From the NCBI GenBank assembly GCA_002309335.1, contig DBXH01000059.1, positions 2,402 to 33,155 of the forward strand: DNA of 30,754 nt. The letters are read 5' to 3'. This DNA comes from Bacteroidales bacterium UBA1217 (GTDB lineage Bacteria; Bacteroidota; Bacteroidia; Bacteroidales; P3). Position 1 is the first letter of the stretch. Every line of letters begins with the position of its first letter. Under the pieces are notes generated by a model. That model searched no databases, was not told the origin of the DNA, and saw only the letters and a list, made by a program, of their open reading frames with translations. Below are positions 7,239-15,711 of the stretch, in pieces. The translations under genes and the position numbers were made by a program.

Positions 7239-8165
7239 ATGACACACACGCGTTGCTTAATCATTGGTTCCGGACCTGCCGGCTACACCGCAGGAATTTA
7301 TACCGGTCGAGCCGACCTCAAACCCTTATTGTACGAAGGCATCCAGCCTGGCGGACAGTTGACTATAACAACTGAAATAGAGAATTTTCCCGGCTATCCT
7401 GAAGGCATTTCGGGTACTGCGATGATGACCGACCTAAGAAAACAGGCCGAGCGTTTTGGCACAGAAATCCGCAAAGGCACCATTGAAGATATCGACCTAT
7501 CAAAGCGTCCTTTTATTGCCAAAGACGACAAAGGCGAAGAGATCGAAGCTGAAACAGTTATCATTGCTACGGGAGCTTCAGCACGATGGTTGGGGCTGGA
7601 CAGCGAAAAGAAATACTACGGACAAGGAGTGTCGGCCTGCGCCACGTGTGATGGTTTTTTCTACAAGAATATGGACGTTGCAGTTGTGGGTGGTGGAGAC
7701 ACAGCCTGCGAAGAGGCCGCCTATCTAGCCACACTTTGCCGTAAGGTGTATCAGATTGTGCGCCGAGACGAACTTAGAGCTTCTAAAGCAATGCAACACA
7801 GAGTATTGAACAACCCCAAGATTGAGGTTCTGTGGAACAGCGTAACACAGGAGATCATCGGAAACGATATGGACGGTGTAGTCGCCGCTGACCTAAAGAA
7901 TGTAAAGACTGGCGAAATCAAACGAATTGACATTGCCGGTTTCTTTGTCGCCATCGGTCACCAGCCGAACACCGCTTTCCTAAAAGGCCAGTTGGAACTT
8001 GACGAAGCAGGATATATAAAGGTGATGAACCCAAGCAGTGCTACGAACATTCCAGGTGTTTTCGCTGCGGGCGACGTGTGTGACCCCAACTACCGCCAAG
8101 CTTGCGTAGCAGCTGCAAAAGGATGTGTGGCAGGCATCGACGTTGAGAGATTCTTGCACAGTTGA
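7239..8165 (+). CDS. trxB: Thioredoxin-disulfide reductase
   Basis: 308 residues, the usual length of the low-molecular-weight enzyme. It transfers electrons from NADPH via FAD to thioredoxin in the cytoplasm. An N-terminal FAD-binding GSGPAG sits at residues 10-15, the redox motif CATC is at residues 134-137 (SACATCDGFF), and the NADPH-binding GGGDTACEEA is at 151-160. The late FAD-binding GVFAAGDVCD is also present. It lies 17 nt downstream of the β-barrel gene and 1 nt before the large porin gene, so it is probably part of the panD-led operon. Confidence 0.97.
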   Translation: MTHTRCLIIGSGPAGYTAGIYTGRADLKPLLYEGIQPGGQLTITTEIENFPGYPEGISGTAMMTDLRKQAERFGTEIRKGTIEDIDLSKRPFIAKDDKGEEIEAETVIIATGASARWLGLDSEKKYYGQGVSACATCDGFFYKNMDVAVVGGGDTACEEAAYLATLCRKVYQIVRRDELRASKAMQHRVLNNPKIEVLWNSVTQEIIGNDMDGVVAADLKNVKTGEIKRIDIAGFFVAIGHQPNTAFLKGQLELDEAGYIKVMNPSSATNIPGVFAAGDVCDPNYRQACVAAAKGCVAGIDVERFLHS

Positions 8166-8166
8166 T

Positions 8167-10419
8167 ATGTTGAAAAAAGTTGTTTTTATTGTATTTCTGG
8201 TTGCAGGTTTGTGCGTCACCACACAAGCCCAGCAAACATTTGGCAAGAAAAACAATAGTTCAACCAACAAACCCTCCACACAAAGCAACTACAACTCTCC
8301 TACTTTCCCAAATTCAAACAACGATGAACCTGACTCTACAAAGAATCGTGAGCCTGAAGGTATTATTTTCGACAATGACGAAGAGGCCGACTCTGTACTG
8401 ACAAGTTATGTCTTCAGTTTCCCACAGACACTCAGAGCGGTAAAACTATACAAATATTTTCGTCCCAGCCTTGACCCAACAGGAGTTGAGTGTTTCAATC
8501 CAGTTCATAGAATGGACGAGATGTATTTCATCGACAAAGGTTCTTTAGGACAAATTCATCTATCATTGTATCCGTTTGCCGTCGAGACAATTACATTATT
8601 TGACATTCCGTCAATAACAGCACCGTTAACATTGAATTGGCAAAAAGATGCAAACCCCATATATAACAAATACCTTCACACTAAAAAATATTATCAGACA
8701 CAGCGGCCATACACCCTGCTCGGATATGGCAGTTCGCTAAACAAAGATTATCAAATAAAAATAATCCATACACAGAACATTAAGCCGCGTTGGAATGTAG
8801 CATTCCTCTACAACCTGGTAAGCCGCGACGGACTATATACAAACAGCGAGGTAACAAACCACATTCTAGACATAACAACTAACTACTACTCAAAAGACGC
8901 CCGCTACCAGATACAGGCCGATATCAGTTTCAACCGACTGCGCCAACAGGAAAACGGCGGTGTGCAGAACGACACCACCTGCTGGGATTACTCACGCGAA
9001 GCCGGTGTGCCTGTAAATATGTATACTGCTCAAAACCAGTGGCGCGATTTCAATGTTCACATACATCAGAGTTACAACACTGTACGACAATTTGAGCAAA
9101 TAAAACCGATTTTCAATACCATATATGACACAATAATTCTTGATACTTCTATAGCACGGGGCGAGGGTAACATATACCATCCTGATATTGTAACGACTCA
9201 CAACTATGATATCCAAAAACACGATACTCTCATAGGTTACGATACTATTCGACCATACAAACCCCACACATACAATACTGGTGTATTTGCTTGTGATATA
9301 GATTTCTCTAGACATCGCAGAATTTTTTACGACAGTCAGGCTAATAGTTGGTTTTACAACTTTGCCACACTTGATTCTACATTCTATTACGACTCGACAG
9401 CTCATTACAAACTATCGAGTGAATTGTATTGGACAAATGATGCTTATATGGACCACCGCTGGCGCAACCCGTTTATCATTCTGTTTGGAATTAGACCAGA
9501 ATTAAACCGTATTCAATTTGCTGGACAAACATTCCGTAATTCAAGCATCAGTGAGTTCTCCGTCAGCCCTTTCGCCCAAGTCAAACTCCATCTAAAGAGC
9601 CTTGAATTGGCTGCATTGGCCGAAGAGGTCACTGGCAGCATTCGTAACGGTGACTATCGTCTGAATGGCAACATTAGATTAGATGCTGGCAAACACAGCA
9701 TTTTCAACCTTACATTACTCAGCGAGGCACAGTCACCAGAGATGATATACTATCACAACGAAGGCAGCTATACTTGGAACTTGAACGGCAATTTCAATAA
9801 AATAAAACGTCAGCAAATTGCCCTTCAATACCAGATGCGAAAGACAGACAAAGACACTGGATTCCTTAGATATGTCGAAACACGCACAAGCGCTATGCTG
9901 CTCAGCGACAACATCTGGTTTTCAAGTACTATGCAGCCCATACAAGGCACCAAAACTGGATTGCTACTGCAAGGTACAGCATCAACACATCTACGCTTCA
10001 GCTGGTTCAATATCCAACTTCAGGAGATGGTGCAATACAGCAGCGACAACAATGTCATCCGAGTACCGCTATTCGCAAGTAAAAATAGCCTCTTTGCCGA
10101 TGTGTTTGTTTTCCACCGCGCCTTGCATCTGCAGACAGGTTTTGATATCCGATATCACACAAAGTATTACGCCGATGGCTGGAATCCTGTTGTTGGAGCT
10201 TTTTATCGTCAAGACGATGTTGAGGTAGGCAACTATCTTGTGACCGACTTTTGGATTACATTGCAGATAAAACGAGCAAGCATTTATCTCAAAGCCAGCC
10301 ACTTCAACGCTCCAATTGAAAACTTGACAAGCTTCACACCAGCATACTTCAGCCTGCCCCACTACCCTATGGAAGGATTCGGACTCTACTGGGGCGTAAC
10401 CTGGAAATTCTTCAATTAG
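8167..10419 (+). CDS. Large putative porin (Porin_10-like family)
   Basis: 750 residues from the ATG at 8167, one base after the trxB stop. An upstream in-frame start at 8125 lies inside trxB and would hide the signal peptide. The signal peptide is MLKKVVFIVFLVAGLCVTTQAQ. A Ser/Asn/Pro-rich linker follows (about residues 23-65), then a long β-barrel with many aromatic-girdle strands. Phrases typical of the putative porin family of Bacteroidota appear, for example QIKIIHTQNIKPRWNVAF and LVSRDGLYTN. It ends in an aromatic strand, YWGVTWKFFN, as expected for an outer-membrane barrel. The substrate is unknown. A hairpin follows 9 nt after the stop. Confidence 0.85.
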   Translation: MLKKVVFIVFLVAGLCVTTQAQQTFGKKNNSSTNKPSTQSNYNSPTFPNSNNDEPDSTKNREPEGIIFDNDEEADSVLTSYVFSFPQTLRAVKLYKYFRPSLDPTGVECFNPVHRMDEMYFIDKGSLGQIHLSLYPFAVETITLFDIPSITAPLTLNWQKDANPIYNKYLHTKKYYQTQRPYTLLGYGSSLNKDYQIKIIHTQNIKPRWNVAFLYNLVSRDGLYTNSEVTNHILDITTNYYSKDARYQIQADISFNRLRQQENGGVQNDTTCWDYSREAGVPVNMYTAQNQWRDFNVHIHQSYNTVRQFEQIKPIFNTIYDTIILDTSIARGEGNIYHPDIVTTHNYDIQKHDTLIGYDTIRPYKPHTYNTGVFACDIDFSRHRRIFYDSQANSWFYNFATLDSTFYYDSTAHYKLSSELYWTNDAYMDHRWRNPFIILFGIRPELNRIQFAGQTFRNSSISEFSVSPFAQVKLHLKSLELAALAEEVTGSIRNGDYRLNGNIRLDAGKHSIFNLTLLSEAQSPEMIYYHNEGSYTWNLNGNFNKIKRQQIALQYQMRKTDKDTGFLRYVETRTSAMLLSDNIWFSSTMQPIQGTKTGLLLQGTASTHLRFSWFNIQLQEMVQYSSDNNVIRVPLFASKNSLFADVFVFHRALHLQTGFDIRYHTKYYADGWNPVVGAFYRQDDVEVGNYLVTDFWITLQIKRASIYLKASHFNAPIENLTSFTPAYFSLPHYPMEGFGLYWGVTWKFFN

Positions 10420-10427
10420 ACAACAAA

Positions 10428-10451
10428 AAAGACAGGGTAACCCCTATCTTT
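10428..10451 (-). terminator. Terminator between convergent genes, best on the minus strand
   Basis: The arms AAAGACAGGG (10428-10437) and CCCTATCTTT (10442-10451) flank a 4-nt loop. In the minus-strand RNA the one imperfect pair becomes a G-U wobble and a run of six T follows, so it ends the ECF-sigma operon. On the plus strand the pair is a mismatch and the T tract is short, so it is weaker there. Confidence 0.85.
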
Positions 10452-10480
10452 AAATGAATTAAACTATCACTACCAATCTA

Positions 10481-11608
10481 CTATTGAGGAAAATACTGTG
10501 CACACCCGCTGCGCATAAAAGTGTATTGCCTTTGGTCAAGCGTACTCCATATCACAAAATCGGCATTAATACGCTCAAGAAGAAAAAAATGCGTTTCTCC
10601 CAATGAATTGATGAAATTAAAACCCTCATCACAAGTCTCACAATCAGTTTGCAGGCCTCCTTCGCATTCGAATGGTCCATCTTTGAAAAACACCCAGTTG
10701 CCATCGGGATACGACATCACATCCATCTGACCGATAAACGAATATGTATTCGGTGAGCAGCTGTTCAGGCTAATATGCATCGTGACATAATGCCACCACG
10801 TTTGATAATCCTGCATCATCACCCAAAGTTCATACTCGTCCGTAGGCACAAACTTGCAATAATCAATGTGATCCAAGTAAGCAGTCGAACAATATGGCAT
10901 CTGCGACAACAGAATAGTGTCACCACACAGACGTTTGAATATAAGTGTATCATAATCATCCGAATGAGGAGCGTGGTAGGTTAACAAAGTATCGTTCACC
11001 CGTGCATTATAAAAGATACCTGTCGGCATATTGATAAAATTGCCCATCTTGGTAATAAACAGAGTATGATACACCGTATCAACCGAGATAATCACACGGT
11101 TTACCCATACACAGTCATCTAAACTTCCATCCATTCCACGCACACTCACGTATGTCACAATATGGTTCCATCCTGACTGTGGCGGAGCGATGGAGTATGC
11201 CGTACCAGTCCACGTACCCGTATTGCGGTCATAGTCAATGACAACCGTCAATCCAAGATTCTCCATTTCGCGGCACCATCTCCTAAACTCCTCACGATTG
11301 GTAGTTGAAATGGTGTGCGAATCCTTCGACTGGCCGGCAGCAGTACTTGAGCCTTTAGCCCTATCAGCGTTATAGAACGAGACGCGGCTACCTTGCTCGG
11401 CAAAAGTGAAAAACCTGTCGAGAAGGGCATTCCATTCAGAATCGCTGTGCAGCGTAACCTGCTCTGTCTTAGGTGCAGACGTCTCGTCCTGCACGGTATA
11501 AACAATAGTCCTTGTCTGCAAGTCCTTATCTTTGGGCTCGCAAGCGGTCGCAACAAACAACATAATTGTTGCAATCGCCAATGTCTTGAATAAAGTCTTC
11601 ATATACAT
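10481..11608 (-). CDS. Lipoprotein of unknown function, last gene of an ECF-sigma operon
   Basis: 375 residues (373 if the in-frame ATG at 11602 is used; both keep the signal peptide). A lipoprotein signal is visible, with hydrophobic IATIMLFVATAC and the acylated Cys at about residue 23, followed by the acidic and basic EPKDKD. The mature protein contains EWNALLDRFFTFAEQG and WCREMENLGLTVV, then GTWTGTA at residues 131-137, and a Cys-rich late segment (CEGGLQTDCETC). A similar WREMCEE and ATWTGDA pair occurs in the preceding gene product, so the two may share a domain. It lies 13 nt after that gene and ends before a strong terminator. I do not recognise a family. Confidence 0.8.
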   Translation of the reverse strand: MYMKTLFKTLAIATIMLFVATACEPKDKDLQTRTIVYTVQDETSAPKTEQVTLHSDSEWNALLDRFFTFAEQGSRVSFYNADRAKGSSTAAGQSKDSHTISTTNREEFRRWCREMENLGLTVVIDYDRNTGTWTGTAYSIAPPQSGWNHIVTYVSVRGMDGSLDDCVWVNRVIISVDTVYHTLFITKMGNFINMPTGIFYNARVNDTLLTYHAPHSDDYDTLIFKRLCGDTILLSQMPYCSTAYLDHIDYCKFVPTDEYELWVMMQDYQTWWHYVTMHISLNSCSPNTYSFIGQMDVMSYPDGNWVFFKDGPFECEGGLQTDCETCDEGFNFINSLGETHFFLLERINADFVIWSTLDQRQYTFMRSGCAQYFPQ

Positions 11609-11621
11609 ATCTTTTTTAATA

Positions 11622-12062
11622 TTATTTAGTCATCAAATCCATCTGATAGTCCATAAGGCTCTCGTAATCCACTTCATTCTTCAACTGATAGATACAGATG
11701 GTGCGTTTCTTGGGCGATGCGACAACCTTGCAGCAAGGAGCACCGCTCCAGCTGCAGCGTTTCTCAGGATGAATGGCATCGCCCGTCCAGGTGGCTATAC
11801 CTTTAGTGTTGCGTATGTCAAACTCCTCGCACATCTCCCGCCACGCCTTGTCATTGTCCGCAACAAGAATCACCACATCCACCTTAACCGAGTCGTTCAG
11901 TTTGAATCCCGTCACCTGTGCAACTGTTAACTCTGTACGCTGTGCATAACGGTTGTAAATTGCCTGCTGCCCACGCTGCGGACGATTAGCATCAGACCGC
12001 AGTGGCATATATGTCAGCAACATACAAACAATCAGTACTAATATTTTTTCTAACTTTTTCAT
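11622..12062 (-). CDS. Small exported protein of unknown function
   Basis: 146 residues with a hydrophobic N-terminus (about residues 6-20, ILVLIVCMLLTYMP) that could be a signal peptide or anchor. The mature part has four cysteines in a late Cys-rich stretch (KRCSWSGAPCCKVV and TICIY), suggesting disulfides after export. The segment WREMCEEFDIRN...GIATWTGDA (about residues 74-96) resembles part of the downstream lipoprotein. Its start overlaps the stop of the upstream small membrane protein gene by 4 nt (ATGA type), which indicates translational coupling. The function is unknown; its position in an ECF-sigma operon suggests an envelope role. Confidence 0.75.
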   Translation of the reverse strand: MKKLEKILVLIVCMLLTYMPLRSDANRPQRGQQAIYNRYAQRTELTVAQVTGFKLNDSVKVDVVILVADNDKAWREMCEEFDIRNTKGIATWTGDAIHPEKRCSWSGAPCCKVVASPKKRTICIYQLKNEVDYESLMDYQMDLMTK

Positions 12063-12346
12063 ACCTCTGACACTAACATTTCATTGACCACCTCTACCCA
12101 ATAGTCGCCAGAATACCCACTGCGGTTGCAGGCAATAGCATCATATCTACTGTCTGTCATTGCAAAATACTTATAGGCCACTACCGTAAAAATGCATAGT
12201 ACCGCAGAAAACGTCAGAATGTTGCGACGACGCACACGCCTTTTGCACCACGTCCTGTAATCAGACGACATTTGCGACAACGAACTATGCAACGATGCTC
12301 GTTCCCATAAGTCTTCAAACTGCTGTTCACTCAATTCGCGTTTCAT
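12059..12346 (-). CDS. Small one-helix membrane protein, possible anti-sigma factor
   Basis: 95 residues. A charged N-terminal segment (about 1-42) contains an EDLWER helix and a very basic CKRRVRRR stop-transfer-like run. One membrane helix follows (about 43-60, ILTFSAVLCIFTVVAYKY), then a short C-terminal tail that would be periplasmic. It lies 4 nt after the ECF sigma gene and overlaps the next gene. Position, size and topology fit a minimal anti-sigma factor or sigma-associated membrane sensor, but no anti-sigma domain is recognisable, so this role is inference from context. Confidence 0.75.
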   Translation of the reverse strand: MKRELSEQQFEDLWERASLHSSLSQMSSDYRTWCKRRVRRRNILTFSAVLCIFTVVAYKYFAMTDSRYDAIACNRSGYSGDYWVEVVNEMLVSEV

Positions 12347-12350
12347 AATA

Positions 12351-12854
12351 TTATTTATTCATTAGGATTCTAAGTTTTTCTTTCACTCTCATCAGTCTCG
12401 TCCCCACATTACTGGCACTCATATTGATACATAAAGCTATCTCGTCATACGAATACCCTTCCATCTGCATCTTCACAATTGTCTTGTCAGGTTCCTCGAG
12501 ACACTCAATCTGCTCACGAAGACAATCTATCATTGCCGTGTCTTCCTCTTTCATTCTTACCATCGTCGTCTCATCGAGTGACTCGTGTCCAGGTCTCCGT
12601 CGCAGAGTATCTATTGCCGTATTGTTTGCCAAGCGCCACACCCAAGCCTCTCTCTTCACTCCGTCGGGGATTTCCTGCAACTGCTCCCTCTTACGCCACA
12701 ACGCAATCGATATATCCTGCATCAAATCCTCTGCCGTAGCCTCCCGGCCACAATAGTGTCTACATATACGGAAAATCAACATTTTGTAGCGTGACAGCAA
12801 TGCCTCAAACGAGGAACCGCCAATCAATTGCCGATGATTATTTCGCTGCTTCAT
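12351..12854 (-). CDS. RNA polymerase sigma factor, ECF (sigma-70) family
   Basis: 167 residues, typical for an ECF sigma factor. Region 2 spans about residues 17-88: SRYKMLIFRICRHY, AEDLMQDISIALWR, and an AWVWRLANNTAIDTLRRR helix for -10 recognition. Region 4 spans about 108-165, with the helix-turn-helix YSYDEIALCINMSASNVGTRLMRVKEKLR for -35 recognition. It heads a four-gene unit with a one-helix membrane protein, an exported protein and a lipoprotein, which suggests control of an envelope response. It may autoregulate, but I could not identify a consensus promoter in the 71 nt upstream. Confidence 0.93.
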   Translation of the reverse strand: MKQRNNHRQLIGGSSFEALLSRYKMLIFRICRHYCGREATAEDLMQDISIALWRKREQLQEIPDGVKREAWVWRLANNTAIDTLRRRPGHESLDETTMVRMKEEDTAMIDCLREQIECLEEPDKTIVKMQMEGYSYDEIALCINMSASNVGTRLMRVKEKLRILMNK

Positions 12855-12925
12855 TCATATATAATAACGTAACAAGACAGCAAAAAATCACAAAACAAAG
12901 AAAAAAATATTTAGATTCTCGTCGC

Positions 12926-14026
12926 CTAATGGTAACTCTGACGCGAAAAAGTATAGGCATAGCCTAACAAAACCGTAGCCAAACCTACCGAATAGATTGA
13001 CTGTGCGATATCGGTGCGCACAAAACGCGGAGGGGTTATTGAGTAATGCAAATCTGCGAAAATATGATTACGCTTGTCAGCCCTGTAAACAATCTGCAAG
13101 CCTAATGATGGCGAGAACAGGAAATTCGCCTGGTCGTCAAGACGGGTCACAATACCAGCACTCATATATGGCAATGCCGTAAAGCGGCAATACGAATTCT
13201 CTGGCAATATCAAAGCCATAGGGTCAAGCATCAAATCGCCACGAATGTTATAGTATGAAAACAACTCCTCGCTCGACTTGGCATAAAACCCAGATGCACA
13301 CAAGCGTATCTGCCATAAAGTAGTAAGCCTCTTGCCGATACCAAATTCAAAAATTGGTGTCAACTGTTTCAGACGCTGACCGAACGACTCAATACCCCTG
13401 TAGTTAAACGAACATGCACCCAAAGCGACATTGAAAAACCAGTCATTTCTAAGATTTTGGGTTTCATAGCGTGAACGACTTCTCGTCGGATTGTTAGCGA
13501 TGTCGTATATCACTCCAAAATGCAAAAATTCAAGTGATGAAGCACTGATGTTCCTATCAAAATCCGACGGATGAACATAAATTGACAATTCACCAAACAC
13601 CCTCCAGTCGTTATTTATCTTCCAGTCGCATCCGGCAAGCACAACACCACAGAAATCGTTATCTCCCAACGAGCTATGAACTAGTCCAACACCCAATCCG
13701 GCATAACTGCGGAAAAGATTGCTTGGATTGCGACCCTTTAATGCCGAAAAGACATCAAACATGATATCCTCGTGACCATAATATAAAAACTCATCCGTGC
13801 CACCAACCAAAGAAGGAATCTGCATTGTTATCTGCGTACGCAAAGCCGTTGTCGACAGCAGCCATTTGCCAAACGATACATTAGCACCGGCACCAATTCC
13901 ATTGCCGTAATAGTCAACACCTGCGCCTATTCCAAGCCAACTATTGTGGAATGGACCGCCCACCTGAGCATTTGCCCATAGTGGTGATAAAGCCACAAAC
14001 AACAATATAGTTCTAATTAGGCGCAC
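12926..14026 (-). CDS. Probable outer-membrane β-barrel protein of unknown function
   Basis: 366 residues from a GTG at 14026, which gives a clean signal peptide (RLIRTILLFVALSPLWANAQ). An ATG at 14062 adds 12 residues, but it lies inside the stem of the trigger factor terminator (14049-14080) and is a less attractive start. The mature part shows many short strands with Gly and aromatic residues (WLGIGAGVDYYGNG, FRSYAGLGVGLVHSS, VGLATVLLGYAYTF), fitting a β-barrel that ends near the C-terminus. It lies between trigger factor and the ECF-sigma operon, 71 nt before the sigma gene. I do not recognise a specific family. Confidence 0.72.
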   Translation of the reverse strand: MRLIRTILLFVALSPLWANAQVGGPFHNSWLGIGAGVDYYGNGIGAGANVSFGKWLLSTTALRTQITMQIPSLVGGTDEFLYYGHEDIMFDVFSALKGRNPSNLFRSYAGLGVGLVHSSLGDNDFCGVVLAGCDWKINNDWRVFGELSIYVHPSDFDRNISASSLEFLHFGVIYDIANNPTRSRSRYETQNLRNDWFFNVALGACSFNYRGIESFGQRLKQLTPIFEFGIGKRLTTLWQIRLCASGFYAKSSEELFSYYNIRGDLMLDPMALILPENSYCRFTALPYMSAGIVTRLDDQANFLFSPSLGLQIVYRADKRNHIFADLHYSITPPRFVRTDIAQSIYSVGLATVLLGYAYTFSRQSYH

Positions 14027-14048
14027 GTTATTGAATCCATATAAACTA

Positions 14049-14080
14049 AAAGGAGACAGCATAATTAAGCTGTCTCCTTT
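14049..14080 (-). terminator. Rho-independent terminator of the trigger factor gene
   Basis: AAAGGAGACAGC (14049-14060) and GCTGTCTCCTTT (14069-14080) form a perfect 12-bp stem with an 8-nt AT-only loop. On the minus strand it is followed by TTTTAGTTT. It overlaps the ATG at 14062 of the next reading frame. Confidence 0.9.
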
Positions 14081-14097
14081 CTATGAAAAAATCATTA

Positions 14098-15453
14098 TTA
14101 TTTCATTTTCTCAGCAAACTCCTTAATAGTAATCTTCTCAGTCACAGGCTTCAGTTGTTCCTTGAAGAGAGCACAGGTGTTCTGAGCGCTAAGACGGTCG
14201 ACAATCTGCTGGACATTCTGACGGTCCTTGGCAATGGTACGAGCCGACTGCTCGAGACGTTTGTCCTGAGCCTCAGCATCCTCGCCCTCCTGAAGAGTAT
14301 CATTCTGACGCAGAATATTCTTGATATAGTCAACAATATCGTTCTGAGTAGGTTCGATCGGTTTAATTTTGTTCAAAGCACCATCAATCATCTCCCATTT
14401 CAACGACGGAACATATTTCTCTGCCCATTCAGCCTCAAGTTTTTCAGCAGTCATATCTTTCTCGCCGCGGCTCAGAATCCAGCGTTTCAGGAAGGCCTCC
14501 GGCATCGTAGCTGTAAAATTGTCTATCAACTGTTTGCGAACCTCATTGACATATAGGATATCAGCTTGCTCATTATAAGATTTCTCCAACTCCTTGCTGA
14601 GCAGTTTGCGGAAAGCAGCTACGTCCTTAACCTTCTCATTCGGAAACACCTTTGCAAAAAGTTCATCGTTAACCTCATGAGGAGTAATGCGGGAGCAACC
14701 GCTGATAGTCAAACGAACATCAGCCTTGAATTTCTTGGCTGCAGCAGCGTCGAGACGAAAATTCTTCTCAATATCAGCTGCGCTGAAAGCCTTTGCAGCG
14801 TTGAAAACAACCTGCTCTTCAGCTTTTTTGCCTACAAACATAGGAAGGATTTCCTCGCTGTTCTTCAATGTGCTGAGGTCAAACGAAGTAAATGTGCTTA
14901 CACCGCCTTCCTTAACCTCGCCCTTCTTGTCGAGTTCCTCAACCTTGCCATAAACGAAGTCACCTTCACCAATAGTTTCAGGAGTTTCGAATTTGCCATA
15001 ACGCTTGCAGATGTCTTCAATCTGACGGTCTATATCTTTCGGATTGACTTTAATCTGATACAAGGTGGCGTTAACCTTATCCCAAGCCAAGTCGACCTGC
15101 GGCATCAATGCGGCGTCGAAATAGAAAGTGAAATCCTTACCTTTCTCAAAGTCGACCTTGCCAGTCTTCTCGTCGTTCGATAGTGGGCTGCCAAGTATGT
15201 CAAGCTTCTCGTCTTCAAGATATTTGTACAATGACTCACCGAGTAATGACTGCACCTCGTCAGCAACAATAGCCGATTTATACATACGCTGAATCAAGCC
15301 CATCGGAGCCATACCCTTACGAAAACCAGGCACTGTAGCCTTTTTCTGGTATTCCTTCAATTGCTTTGCAACGCGTTCAGCATAGTCATTTTCGGCGATT
15401 TCAATCTTAATCACAAGGTCCAATTCGCCCAAATTTTCTCTTGAAATGTTCAT
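14098..15453 (-). CDS. tig: Trigger factor
   Basis: 451 residues, slightly longer than the 430-450 usual for the family. It is a ribosome-bound chaperone that binds nascent chains at the exit tunnel. The N-terminal ribosome-binding domain has the signature loop VPGFRKGMAP (about residues 41-50). A central domain at the place of the FKBP-type peptidyl-prolyl isomerase follows (about 155-245), and then the long helical C-terminal arms with EVRKQLIDNF and the EKDMTAEKLEAEW region. A consensus promoter lies 54-84 nt upstream and a strong terminator follows, so it appears monocistronic. In many bacteria clpP and clpX follow tig; they do not here. Confidence 0.95.
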   Translation of the reverse strand: MNISRENLGELDLVIKIEIAENDYAERVAKQLKEYQKKATVPGFRKGMAPMGLIQRMYKSAIVADEVQSLLGESLYKYLEDEKLDILGSPLSNDEKTGKVDFEKGKDFTFYFDAALMPQVDLAWDKVNATLYQIKVNPKDIDRQIEDICKRYGKFETPETIGEGDFVYGKVEELDKKGEVKEGGVSTFTSFDLSTLKNSEEILPMFVGKKAEEQVVFNAAKAFSAADIEKNFRLDAAAAKKFKADVRLTISGCSRITPHEVNDELFAKVFPNEKVKDVAAFRKLLSKELEKSYNEQADILYVNEVRKQLIDNFTATMPEAFLKRWILSRGEKDMTAEKLEAEWAEKYVPSLKWEMIDGALNKIKPIEPTQNDIVDYIKNILRQNDTLQEGEDAEAQDKRLEQSARTIAKDRQNVQQIVDRLSAQNTCALFKEQLKPVTEKITIKEFAEKMK

Positions 15454-15506
15454 TTCTAAAATTTAATTTATTGTTTTTTAATACTATATTATTCAATAAT
15501 AATTTG

Positions 15507-15537
15507 CAAAGATACAGACATTTTGCGAACTGGCAAA
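15507..15537 (-). promoter_or_regulatory. Consensus Bacteroidota promoter of tig
   Basis: On the minus strand TTTG (15534-15537) is followed by exactly 19 nt and then TATCTTTG (15507-15514). This is a full match to the TTTG-N19-TAnnTTTG consensus, and it predicts a leader of about 45 nt. The rest of the 258-nt gap between tig and the TIR-SUMF1 gene (15454-15711) shows only a weak AT hairpin at 15615-15635 and no gene. Confidence 0.85.
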
Positions 15538-15711
15538 ATAAATTTTTCGTGATTGAATAAAAAAGTTTTCGACTCTTTACAATAATCGCCCAAGGTCTAG
15601 TCGTCACACTCTTCATTAACAATTTTTATGTTAATCCTACCGAACCGACACATCGTATTTCCACGACTACGCTGGAAAACTGTGTATACGGTGGTGTTGT
15701 TTGAGAACAAA

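Noticed and set aside
14026..14062. ATG at 14062 as the start of the barrel-like gene
   Set aside because: It lies in the trigger factor terminator stem, and the GTG at 14026 gives a cleaner signal peptide. Not excluded.
15615..15635. ATTAACA/TGTTAAT hairpin as a terminator of the TIR-SUMF1 gene
   Set aside because: The stem is 7 bp and AT-only with no T tract; too weak to call.
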